A DNA stretch of 64,000 nt from GWE2-42-39 sp963662895 (GTDB taxonomy: Bacteria > Bacteroidota > Bacteroidia > Bacteroidales > Prolixibacteraceae): positions 806,001 through 870,000 of the forward strand of contig OY759982.1 in NCBI GenBank assembly GCA_963662895.1, in the 5' to 3' direction. The notes below the pieces were generated by a model. It was not told the origin of the DNA. It ran no database searches and was given only the letters and a program-made list of their open reading frames with translations. Shown piece after piece: positions 15,851-23,047 of this stretch. Positions within the stretch are counted from its first letter, which is position 1. Every line of letters begins with the position of its first letter. The position numbers and the translations under genes are program-made.

Positions 15851-16768
15851 ATGTCCAGACAAAAAACGGAAGAAATAACCTTTATCGACCCGCTGAGCGA
15901 TTTTGGCTTTAAAAAAATATTTGGGGAAGAACCCAACAAGGATCTGCTCATTGCCTTTCTCAATGAAGTTTTCAAAGGGAAAAAACAGATCGTCGATCTC
16001 GTTTACAGTAAGAATGAGCATCCGGGTGACACCCTGACAGAAGGGGGAGCCATCTTTGACCTGTTGTGTACAGGGGAGAAGGGGGAGCAGTTCATTATTG
16101 AAGTCCAGCGCTCCAAACAGGAGAACTTCAAAAAGAGGGCGATCTTTTACACCAGCAGGCTGATTAGTGAACAAGCCCCCAGGGGCAAACGGGCAGAGTG
16201 GAGCTATGACATCCGGGAGGTTTACCTGGTGGCACTGCTCGACAGCTTCTCTCTCGACGGTACGCCCGAACTGGAATACCTGCACGATATCTGCCTGTGT
16301 TACAGAAATAGCGGGAAGGTTTTTTACAGGGAGCTGGGGTATATATTCCTGGAATTAATTAAATTTGTCAAGACAGAGGAAGACCTGGAAACGGATTTGG
16401 ACCGTTGGCTGTATGTGCTGAAGAATATGAGCCGGATGAAAAAGATTCCGGTATATTTACGCAAACCGGTATTTGAAAAAGTATTTCAGATTGCTTCCTA
16501 CAGCAGTCTGACAAAGGAGGAAAAAAGAATGTACGATATCAGTTTAAAACGGAAATGGGATAACCAGAATGCCTTGAATTATGCCCGTAAGGAAGGAATA
16601 AAGGAGGGAATAAAAAAAGGAAAGGAAGAAGGCCATAAGGAAGGAATAAAAGAGGGTGCATATAAACGTGCCATCGAAACGGCAATTGCCATGAAAAAAG
16701 ACGGGCTTCCTGTTTCAGAGATCAGTAAGTACACCAGGCTTTCTGAAGAAGAAATAAAGAAATTATAA
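15851..16768 (+). CDS. Rpn-family recombination-promoting nuclease / PD-(D/E)XK transposase-like protein
   Basis: 305 residues of the PDDEXK_2 (Rpn) family, which includes E. coli RpnA-type DNA endonucleases linked to RecA-independent recombination. Family signatures are FIDPLSDFGFKKIFGEEPNK at the start, GAIFDLLCTGEKGEQFIIEV followed by QRS (the PD-ExK-like core, ~72-95) and FKKRAIFYTSRLISEQ. The C-terminus carries the usual KEGIKEG-type charged repeats (~248-272). It occupies the place of the XRE gene in a regulator/ORF6N module: the ~50-bp 5' flank is that of the XRE genes and an XRE 3' remnant follows at 16809. Intact; its DNA target is unknown. Confidence 0.88.
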   Translation: MSRQKTEEITFIDPLSDFGFKKIFGEEPNKDLLIAFLNEVFKGKKQIVDLVYSKNEHPGDTLTEGGAIFDLLCTGEKGEQFIIEVQRSKQENFKKRAIFYTSRLISEQAPRGKRAEWSYDIREVYLVALLDSFSLDGTPELEYLHDICLCYRNSGKVFYRELGYIFLELIKFVKTEEDLETDLDRWLYVLKNMSRMKKIPVYLRKPVFEKVFQIASYSSLTKEEKRMYDISLKRKWDNQNALNYARKEGIKEGIKKGKEEGHKEGIKEGAYKRAIETAIAMKKDGLPVSEISKYTRLSEEEIKKL

Positions 16769-16808
16769 GATCGTTTCACCCTTTACACGGTACCCTGTCA
16801 ATCCTGAA

Positions 16809-16862
16809 CAGGAGAAAGAAAAGAATGCGCTGCTGGAAAAGCTGCTGAAAGAGAAGAAGTAA
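16809..16862 (+). pseudogene. Remnant of the XRE gene 3' end
   Basis: The 18-codon in-frame stretch QEKEKNALLEKLLKEKK plus stop matches the C-terminal coiled coil of the XRE proteins at 78-509 and 18271-18705. The downstream intergenic sequence also matches that after the second XRE gene. It marks the right junction where the Rpn gene replaced an XRE gene. Confidence 0.75.
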
Positions 16863-16960
16863 TTCTTTTGACAAAACAAAAAATGAGTTCACCCCAAAAA
16901 ATAAAAGACGTCTTTTGTATTGTTCCCAAGCTTCTGATCGTTAGTGGAAATTTTTAAGTA

Positions 16961-17503
16961 ATGGAATTACAGGTTATCCAAAGCAAAATTTATGAGATCC
17001 GGGGCCAGCAGGTCATGCTGGACTTCGATCTGGCCGAACTATACGAAGTTGAGACAAAAAGGCTAAAAGAAGCTGTTCGCAGGAACATTAATCGTTTCCC
17101 ATCTGATTTCATGTTTGAGTTGAACACGGATGAGAGGACAATCTTGAGGTCGCAAATTGCGTCCTCAAGTTGGGGTGGTATCCGATATGCTCCTTTCGCA
17201 TTTTCAGAGCAGGGAGTGGCTATGCTTTCAAGTGTTTTAAAAAGCGAAAAAGCCATCAGTGTGAATATAAGCATTATGCGAGCTTTTGTCGCTATCCGGA
17301 AGTATATGCTCCAGGCTTCTCCTTCATCCCTTTCCCGGGAATTGGAAGAAATTAAGGAACGCATAAAGGCCCTGGAAGAGATCAGCGAAGAAAACGAAGA
17401 TAAATTTGATGACATCTATATCGCTTTAAGCCAACTGGCCCTGAAACAAAAGCTTGTCGCAAAATCGCACAATCCGATAGGGTTCAGAAAACAAAAAGAC
17501 TGA
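16961..17503 (+). CDS. ORF6N-domain protein (copy 1)
   Basis: 180 residues. The N-terminal ORF6N domain (about 5-105), a phage-type putative DNA-binding module, is recognised by YEIRGQQVMLDFDLAELYEV, VRRNINRFPSDFMFEL and FAFSEQGVAMLSSVLKS. A C-terminal coiled coil follows (ELEEIKERIKALEEISEENE). The first ~32 and last ~45 residues are almost identical to the copy at 18804-19349, while residues ~50-80 differ strongly. Common in Bacteroidota accessory DNA, usually of unknown function and often proposed to be an antirepressor-like regulator. Confidence 0.82.
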   Translation: MELQVIQSKIYEIRGQQVMLDFDLAELYEVETKRLKEAVRRNINRFPSDFMFELNTDERTILRSQIASSSWGGIRYAPFAFSEQGVAMLSSVLKSEKAISVNISIMRAFVAIRKYMLQASPSSLSRELEEIKERIKALEEISEENEDKFDDIYIALSQLALKQKLVAKSHNPIGFRKQKD

Positions 17504-17529
17504 ATCAAAATTTCCTCTGGCTGGTTGGA

Positions 17530-17780
17530 AGACAAATATCCCGGTAAAAAATGCCACGAAATGGTTATCATGCCTAACCATTTTTATTGCATCATCGAAA
17601 ACATCGCCGTACCCAATGTAGGGGCAGACCTGTGTGTCTGCCCTGATAAAATCCCCTCCACAATCCAATATCTCGGGGGCAATTAACGGGACAACCACAA
17701 ACAATGGGTAATGGCATGGATGAAACAAAGGGCAACCGTAGGGGCAATCCCTCGTGGTTGCCCTAATGAACCATAAAAAC
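17530..17780 (+). pseudogene. RAYT fragment with REP palindromes (copy 1)
   Basis: The frame VIMPNHFYCIIENI is the HUH region of a RAYT transposase but stops early. Two palindromes are embedded: GTAGGGGCAGACCTGTGTGT plus CTGCCCT (about 17617) and GGGCAACCGTAGGGGCAATC plus CCTCGTGGTTGCCC (about 17728). The block is repeated at 19360-19640. Confidence 0.6.
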
Positions 17781-17835
17781 AAAACGGATTAAAAACCGGG
17801 AAAAACGTTGGGCAATATGGTTGGCACATTCGAAT

Positions 17836-18117
17836 CCCCCGGCTGGTCAGGATTTGCAATCCTGAGCTTAGAAAGAGGGGATTTGTGATCACCTTTATCC
17901 CAGCTCCGGTGGAGGTCTCAGTTTTTAATATAACCTAACCCAAAGATCAGTGCAAAATCTTGCGCAAAACGGACACCTGTACCTGGGGAAAATCAGCGAA
18001 GGGACAGCGAAGGTGTAGCATCGAATCAACAGAACCGGACCGGGAACATTAAAACAGGGATTGAAAACAGACAATATCCTGTTAATTATAACATTGGAAA
18101 TTAATGCCGGCCCCAGC
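17836..18117. repeat. 280-bp direct repeat, copy B
   Basis: Counterpart of 15277-15556. It is followed by an intact REP-type palindrome (18117-18145) and then the conserved flank of the second XRE gene. No gene seen. Confidence 0.7.
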
Positions 18118-18270
18118 GTAGAGACGTGATTAATCGCGTCTCTACTACCGGGTCAGAAAACGAAACTACCGCCCCTGTTTGTGCCGATTTATAATCCGAT
18201 TTCGCTTTTAATAATTATCAACATATAATTGATTTGATTACTTTTGTTAGTAACCAGATACCTGAAAATT

Positions 18271-18705
18271 ATGGAGACACAAGAAAAAACAGCGAAAAAT
18301 ACTCACCACGGGCACGCCATCAAACGTTACCGCCACACCCTGGGCATTAAGCAGGAAGCTTTAGCAACAGATATGGGGATCAGCCAGGCCCTTGTTTCGT
18401 TCTACGAACAGAAAAAAGTGATTGAAGATGATGTGATTGATAAATTCGCAAAAGCCCTGAATGTAGCTCCTGAGCTTATTAAAGAACTGGAAGAAGACCC
18501 GGTAACTTTCATCATTGAAAATAATACTATTGAAAAAGGGGGTATTGCAGGTATTTACAATGTAGGTTCTATCCACAACAATCCCGACCCTGTCGACAGG
18601 ATAATAGAGCTTGCGAATGAGAAAACCGCTCTGTACGAACGCATGCTTGAGTTGGAGAAAGAGAAGAATGCGCTGCTGGAGAAGCTGCTGAAAGAGAGGA
18701 AGTAA
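18271..18705 (+). CDS. XRE-family helix-turn-helix regulator with coiled coil (copy 2)
   Basis: 144 residues, closely related to 78-509 with identical residues through the helix-turn-helix. Differences cluster in the linker (IEKGGIAGIYNVGSIHNN here). The helix-turn-helix spans about 13-70 and the C-terminal coiled coil about 112-144. ATG 18271 is the equivalent start. An ORF6N gene follows 98 bp downstream; this is the complete version of the two-gene module, probably co-transcribed. Role unknown. Confidence 0.82.
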   Translation: METQEKTAKNTHHGHAIKRYRHTLGIKQEALATDMGISQALVSFYEQKKVIEDDVIDKFAKALNVAPELIKELEEDPVTFIIENNTIEKGGIAGIYNVGSIHNNPDPVDRIIELANEKTALYERMLELEKEKNALLEKLLKERK

Positions 18706-18803
18706 ACCTGTAGATAAAACAGAAAATGAGTTCACCCCAAAAAATAAAAGACGTCTTTTGTATTGTTCCAATGCTTTTGATCGTTAGTGGAAATTTTTAA
18801 GTA

Positions 18804-19349
18804 ATGGAATTACAGGTTATCCAAAGCAAAATTTATGAGATCCGGGGCCAGCAGGTCATGCTGGACTTCGATCTGGCCCAACTATACGAAGTTGAGACCA
18901 GGGTTTTAAAGCAAGCAGTAAGGCGAAACATTGAAAGGTTCCCTCCTGATTTTATGTTTGAACTTACAGATAGTGAGATAAATAATCTGGTATCACAAAA
19001 TGTGATACCATCTAAAAGTTATTTAGGCGGTGCTGTCCCTTATGCTTTTGTTGAGCCAGGAGTGGCAATGCTTTCGAGTGTTTTGAAGAGCGCTAAGGCT
19101 ATTGAAGTAAACATTAATATCATTCGGGCATTTATTGCTATCCGTAAATATATGATCCAGGCTTCTCCTTCATCCCTTTCCCGGGAACTGGAAGAAATTA
19201 AGGAACGCATAAAGGCCTTGGAAGAGATCAGCGAAGAAAACGAAGATAAGTTTGATGACATCTATATCGCTTTAAGCCAACTGGCCCTGAAACAAAAGCT
19301 TGTCGACAGGCGACACAATCCCATAGGATTCAGAAAACAAAAAGACTGA
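18804..19349 (+). CDS. ORF6N-domain protein (copy 2)
   Basis: 181 residues, ORF6N domain at about 5-105 and a C-terminal coiled coil. The opening ~32 residues and the tail from ~130 match copy 1 nearly exactly, but the middle (TDSEINNLVSQNVIPSKSYL) is quite different. That makes the pair a mosaic. Downstream partner of the XRE gene at 18271. Confidence 0.82.
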   Translation: MELQVIQSKIYEIRGQQVMLDFDLAQLYEVETRVLKQAVRRNIERFPPDFMFELTDSEINNLVSQNVIPSKSYLGGAVPYAFVEPGVAMLSSVLKSAKAIEVNINIIRAFIAIRKYMIQASPSSLSRELEEIKERIKALEEISEENEDKFDDIYIALSQLALKQKLVDRRHNPIGFRKQKD

Positions 19350-19359
19350 ATCAAAATTT

Positions 19360-19640
19360 CCTCTGGCAGGTTGGAAGACAAATATCCCGGTAAAAAATGC
19401 CATCAAATGGTTATCATGCCTAACCATTTTTGTTGCATCATCGAAAACATCGCCGTACCCAATGTAGGGGCAGACCTGTGTGTCTGCCCTGATAAAATCC
19501 CCTCCACAATCCAATATCTCGGGGGCAATTAACGGGACAACTACAAAACAATGGGTAATAATGCGGATGAAACAAAGGGCAACCGTAGGGGCAATCCCTC
19601 GTGGTTGCCCTAATGAACCATAAAAACAAAACGGATTCAA
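19360..19640 (+). pseudogene. RAYT fragment with REP palindromes (copy 2)
   Basis: Near-identical to 17530-17780, including both embedded palindromes (about 19463 and 19577). No open transposase remains. Confidence 0.55.
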
Positions 19641-19897
19641 AACCGGGTAAAACGTCGGGCAATATGGTTGGTACATTCGGTCAGGATTTGTAATCACCTT
19701 TATCCCAGACCCGGTGAAGGTCTTTGTTTTTAATACCAACCCCGAAAATTGGGAGAGAGATAAATTTTTCAAACCGGAAAAATGATGGGCAACGCCTCCC
19801 GCTCATCGGGATATGCCATCCGATCTTTACTAACCAGGGATTTGTAATCCGCAACAGTGTTCGGCCAGGAATTAGCAATCGTACCTCTTTGGCTAAG

Positions 19898-20042
19898 GAT
19901 TAAGGCTTCCGCAACTTCCGATTAAGGCTTCAGGAGTTCCTGATTAAGGCTTTCACAACTTCTGATTAAGGCTTTCACAACTTCTGATTAAGGCTTCAAG
20001 AAGTTCTGGATAAGGCTTCAAGAAGTTCTGGATAAGGCTTCC
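19898..20042. repeat. 22-bp tandem repeat, about 6.5 units
   Basis: Exact 22-bp period with units starting at 19898, 19920, 19942, 19964, 19986, 20008 and 20030. Consensus GATTAAGGCTTYMRVAAGTT then CT; the third and fourth units are identical. Without spacers, so not a CRISPR. Not coding in any convincing frame. Confidence 0.8.
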
Positions 20043-20132
20043 GGGTTTTATTATCTTTTTTTAGAGAACGGTTCCTTTCATACTTTAACATCCCGGGCAC
20101 TCGGGATTTTTGAGTATCAAAAAGCAGACCGG

Positions 20133-20320
20133 ATTGAAATCAGAAGCAGCCACTCGGGAGAATGATGAATGATGATTAACGAATGATGAATGTATTCGTT
20201 CCGTTGTGCCTTTTACATTGTGATCTCGAAATCTGAAGCAGCCACTTCAACTCGATGACAATGTTCCCAGTAGGCTTGTTAGATGTTTCAGTGATCGAAA
20301 TCAGAAGCAGCCACTTCAAC
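20133..20320. CRISPR. Decayed CRISPR-like repeats (three)
   Basis: Three related ~22-30-bp repeats lie at 20133-20154 (truncated), 20222-20251 and 20293-20320, sharing GAAATCAGAAGCAGCCACTT. The last two are separated by 41 bp, a typical spacer length; the first gap is 67 bp. GAAG...CTTC inside the repeat can form the short hairpin Cas6 enzymes recognise. Proximity to the Cas6-like gene (193 bp) supports the call; with only three imperfect copies it is at best a remnant. Confidence 0.5.
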
Positions 20321-20512
20321 ACAAAGATAGATGTTATTATCACAAATACAATGGATTACGTACTGATTTTCCGGGTGCAATATGGCCATATTCTGCAAAA
20401 CTTCGCATTTTTGCTTTTTTAAATACGGATCAGTTCCGTGATCATTTTTCTGAATTTGTTATTAAAAAGGCCTGTTTTGTCAATATGTCAAAGAACGAGT
20501 GGATAATTCTTT

Positions 20513-21223
20513 TTACAAAGGCTCTATCCGTCCGAATCCCAGCGATTTGTTGTTCCCTAGGGTAAGCCAGCGGGACAGAACTGCATTGGAGCAGAATTCG
20601 ATATCGTAAACCGGATATTTGTAGCCTTTGTAGTTTACCGGCTCCGGATAGGCGGAAAGGACATCCGTGATTTCCGTTTCCGGGTTTTCGAGCCCCAGTT
20701 TTAAGTCGCGGTTCAACTCCGATTCGATGTGTTTCAGCAGTTTCAGGTTTAGTTGCGAAACTTTTTCAGCATAAGACATCCGGGCAAACCGGCTGAAATC
20801 GTTGTGATGAACCGGCATCCATTTGATTAGTCTGTACCGGAAATCACTGCCGGGGCAGATTTTGGGTTCGACCTCTGTCTCCTCTTCTTTTTTAAAGCCG
20901 GGGAATAAAAAGCTGCCCGACCGGAAAGACCGTTTATACAAACCGGCCAGGGCCGACAGGGCAACTGCGCCTTCGTTTATCCCGGTAATACAATAATGAC
21001 TGCCAAAATCATGGTAAATGATCAAAGGGTAGCCCACCCGGTTTTTGCCGTCGGCGCCGTGGTTGTAAAACAGTGAAACATCAACTTCCTTTATTCCGGG
21101 GGCATTACGCCCGGCACGAATCAGTTTGCTGGTTATTTCACGGATAAGCCCGGTGTCCGTTACGGTTTTCCTGTCCAATGGCAGGTACGGGGTAAGGCGG
21201 TAAGTTGTAATATGTATGTTCAT
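20513..21223 (-). CDS. cas6: Cas6-like CRISPR RNA endonuclease
   Basis: 236-residue RAMP-fold protein resembling the Cas6 variant common in Bacteroidota, which cuts pre-crRNA within repeats. Family features are LFYNHGADGKNRVGYPLIIY, the CITGINEGAVALSAL stretch, and a C-terminal glycine-rich loop LTLGNNKSLGFGRI (about 217-231). A His-rich patch VHHNDF (~138) may hold catalytic residues. Last gene of a minus-strand set, 33 bp after the membrane-protein gene, with decayed CRISPR-like repeats downstream. No Csm/Cmr backbone or Cas1/Cas2 gene is near. Alternative: an orphan Cas6 left from a deleted locus. Confidence 0.72.
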   Translation of the reverse strand: MNIHITTYRLTPYLPLDRKTVTDTGLIREITSKLIRAGRNAPGIKEVDVSLFYNHGADGKNRVGYPLIIYHDFGSHYCITGINEGAVALSALAGLYKRSFRSGSFLFPGFKKEEETEVEPKICPGSDFRYRLIKWMPVHHNDFSRFARMSYAEKVSQLNLKLLKHIESELNRDLKLGLENPETEITDVLSAYPEPVNYKGYKYPVYDIEFCSNAVLSRWLTLGNNKSLGFGRIEPL

Positions 21224-21256
21224 TAAATTAATTTCAGATAATGGTTTATTTGGATT

Positions 21257-22111
21257 TTAACCGACACGCCTGTTTAAATATCGTTTGTAATGAAGGAGAG
21301 ACATAAGATTCTCGTACATAGTGGCGAATGAATTAGCAGAACTAAAACAATCAATATCTTTTTCTTTAAAATTATGAAGCAATCCGGTTTTATTTATAAA
21401 GAAAAAGCCACAAGTATCTTTAAGCTCAACGAAATCTGCTTTTGTTAGTTGTTCTGTTAACCACCTTGATTTATTAGTAGTGACAGTTTCGCCCTTTTCA
21501 TTTGTTTTCATTAGAAAGTCAGTTGTGTCATCGTAAAAAAGAAGAATGTCGTATTCATTCAATAATGAAGATTCTATCTGATTATGCGAAATACAATTAA
21601 AGCGAAAACTTTGTAGCATACCACATAATTTTTCCAGATTATCTTTCTGAGTCCCATTATAAAGAATATTAAGTCTATAATCTTTTTTTAGATCGATTTC
21701 GATTCTACTCATTTTGATTGCTTCATTTAATGCCTTTTTTGCAGCTTCTGCTTGCTTATTGAATTCGATTTCGTATTGATTTTTTAATTCAATAATTTTT
21801 TTATCGATAGCTTTTTTGAAACCCCAGAAAAATTGGTAGAGAACTACTACTCCAATTAAAATCATAATACTAAACATAAATCCAATAATAGAATTTTGTT
21901 TTTTGATTTCATTGTACTTTAAATCAAATTCGACTTCTGCTTTTTGTCTATTCACTTTGATTGCAGAGTCGAATAATTTTTGTTGTCCTTCTAATACACT
22001 GACTCTGTTTTCTATGTTGACAACTTTTTGATCGATTTCTTTTTGATTTTCTTGTGCCCACCCGCCGGAACTTAGCAGCAGGATGATAGCGATGGTTACG
22101 ATCTTTTTCAT
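21257..22111 (-). CDS. Membrane-anchored coiled-coil protein with C-terminal Rossmann-like domain; candidate effector
   Basis: 284 residues if started at MKKIVTIAIILLL (an in-frame ATG 39 bp upstream lacks a signal peptide). Layout: signal peptide (~1-20), a periplasmic coiled coil (~25-70), one transmembrane helix (~75-97; FMFSIMILIGVVVLYQFFWG), a cytoplasmic helix to ~140, then an alpha/beta domain (~145-284) opening YRLNILYNGTQKDNLEKLCG and continuing EYDILLFYDDTTDF, typical of a Rossmann-like fold. I do not recognise the family. Lying between Cas10-like and Cas6-like genes, it could sense a cyclic nucleotide at the membrane; this is inference from position and architecture only. Confidence 0.6.
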   Translation of the reverse strand: MKKIVTIAIILLLSSGGWAQENQKEIDQKVVNIENRVSVLEGQQKLFDSAIKVNRQKAEVEFDLKYNEIKKQNSIIGFMFSIMILIGVVVLYQFFWGFKKAIDKKIIELKNQYEIEFNKQAEAAKKALNEAIKMSRIEIDLKKDYRLNILYNGTQKDNLEKLCGMLQSFRFNCISHNQIESSLLNEYDILLFYDDTTDFLMKTNEKGETVTTNKSRWLTEQLTKADFVELKDTCGFFFINKTGLLHNFKEKDIDCFSSANSFATMYENLMSLLHYKRYLNRRVG

Positions 22112-22150
22112 TTTTTCACTGTGTTTTGATGTTACAGGCTTTCGCCCCAT

Positions 22151-22386
22151 ATTATTTCATCCCGGGCCGATGGCCCTTTAATATTTTATTTCTATTGTTC
22201 CATATCCACAGGGTTAAAACCCTGCGTTTGTACATATCGTCCCGTTAGGAACTGGTTTGTCTATGGTGTATCCCAGGGGCAACGCCCCGGTGTGTGTGTG
22301 CGTAGGGTGAAACCCTATGTGTTCGTGTGTCCATTTGTATATGGGGCATACCTCCGTGGTTCCAGGCCCCAACAGGGCGGTATGTA
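22151..22386. repeat. REP-like repeat block left of the Y1 transposase
   Basis: Short palindromic motifs: CAGGGTTAAAACCCTG, GGGGCAACGCCCC, AGGGTGAAACCCT, and a GTACATATCGTCCCGTTAGG motif. The first and last recur, slightly changed, on the other side of the transposase at 22880-23005. Typical of REP sequences bordering a RAYT-type gene. Confidence 0.6.
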
Positions 22387-22833
22387 CTAATCCCAAACAT
22401 AGCGTTCATCGTATTCAATGCCATATTTGTTGAAAAACCAACGCAACTCATCCTTGTACCCGGTTGTACGGTGATGAACGGGTTGGTTTTGGATGTACCG
22501 GGTTACCGTGTCAACACCCGATGCGCTTACCGAAAAGATACCATAACCATCCTGCCAGCCGAATCCGTCGATACCCTTTTGCTTAAGCCATTTCGACGAC
22601 GATGTTTTTATTTTCGATATCATGTCGGCAATGGTGATGGTTCTCGACATGGTGGTCAGGATGTGCACATGGTCGGGATTGGCGTAAATTTCGTACGTAT
22701 ACATCCCCATGGCCGAAATGGTGCCGATCATATACGAATGGAGCTCGGCACGCACGGCATCGGTAATGAAACATTGCCCGTGTTTGGTGGTAAACACGAT
22801 GTGTACATAAACTTTTGCTAATGACTGGGGCAT
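22387..22833 (-). CDS. IS200-like Y1 (HUH) transposase, REP-associated
   Basis: 148 residues. The single-domain Y1 transposase fold is shown by VHIVFTTKHGQCF at the start, the HUH motif NPDHVHILTTM (His ~60/62), and the tyrosine helix region with GYGIFSVSASGVDTVTRYIQNQ. The gene is intact and flanked on both sides by the same REP-like palindromes, which it probably mobilises as single-stranded DNA. Inserted between the Cas10-like and membrane-protein genes; it may have displaced or deleted genes there. Confidence 0.85.
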   Translation of the reverse strand: MPQSLAKVYVHIVFTTKHGQCFITDAVRAELHSYMIGTISAMGMYTYEIYANPDHVHILTTMSRTITIADMISKIKTSSSKWLKQKGIDGFGWQDGYGIFSVSASGVDTVTRYIQNQPVHHRTTGYKDELRWFFNKYGIEYDERYVWD

Positions 22834-22879
22834 AATTTCATCGGTGTTAATTCATAATGTGGTTTCGTTTTAAATTCAT

Positions 22880-23005
22880 AGGATGCTACCTTATGTTATT
22901 ACCTATCGGGCCGTTGGCCCTAAATACATATTCCATGTGTTCAATTTCATAGGGTTAAAACCCTATGCTCGTACAGATCGTCCCGTTGGGACTAGGATTG
23001 CAAAC
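22880..23005. repeat. REP-like repeat block right of the Y1 transposase
   Basis: TAGGGTTAAAACCCTA, GGGCCGTTGGCCC and CAGATCGTCCCGTTGGGACT, matching motifs in the block at 22151-22386. Confidence 0.6.
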
Positions 23006-23047
23006 ACGTTAATGATTGATCTTTACCAACCCATTCGGCAATTTTTT

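Noticed and set aside
19898..20042. 22-bp repeats as a CRISPR array
   Set aside because: Units are contiguous with no spacers.
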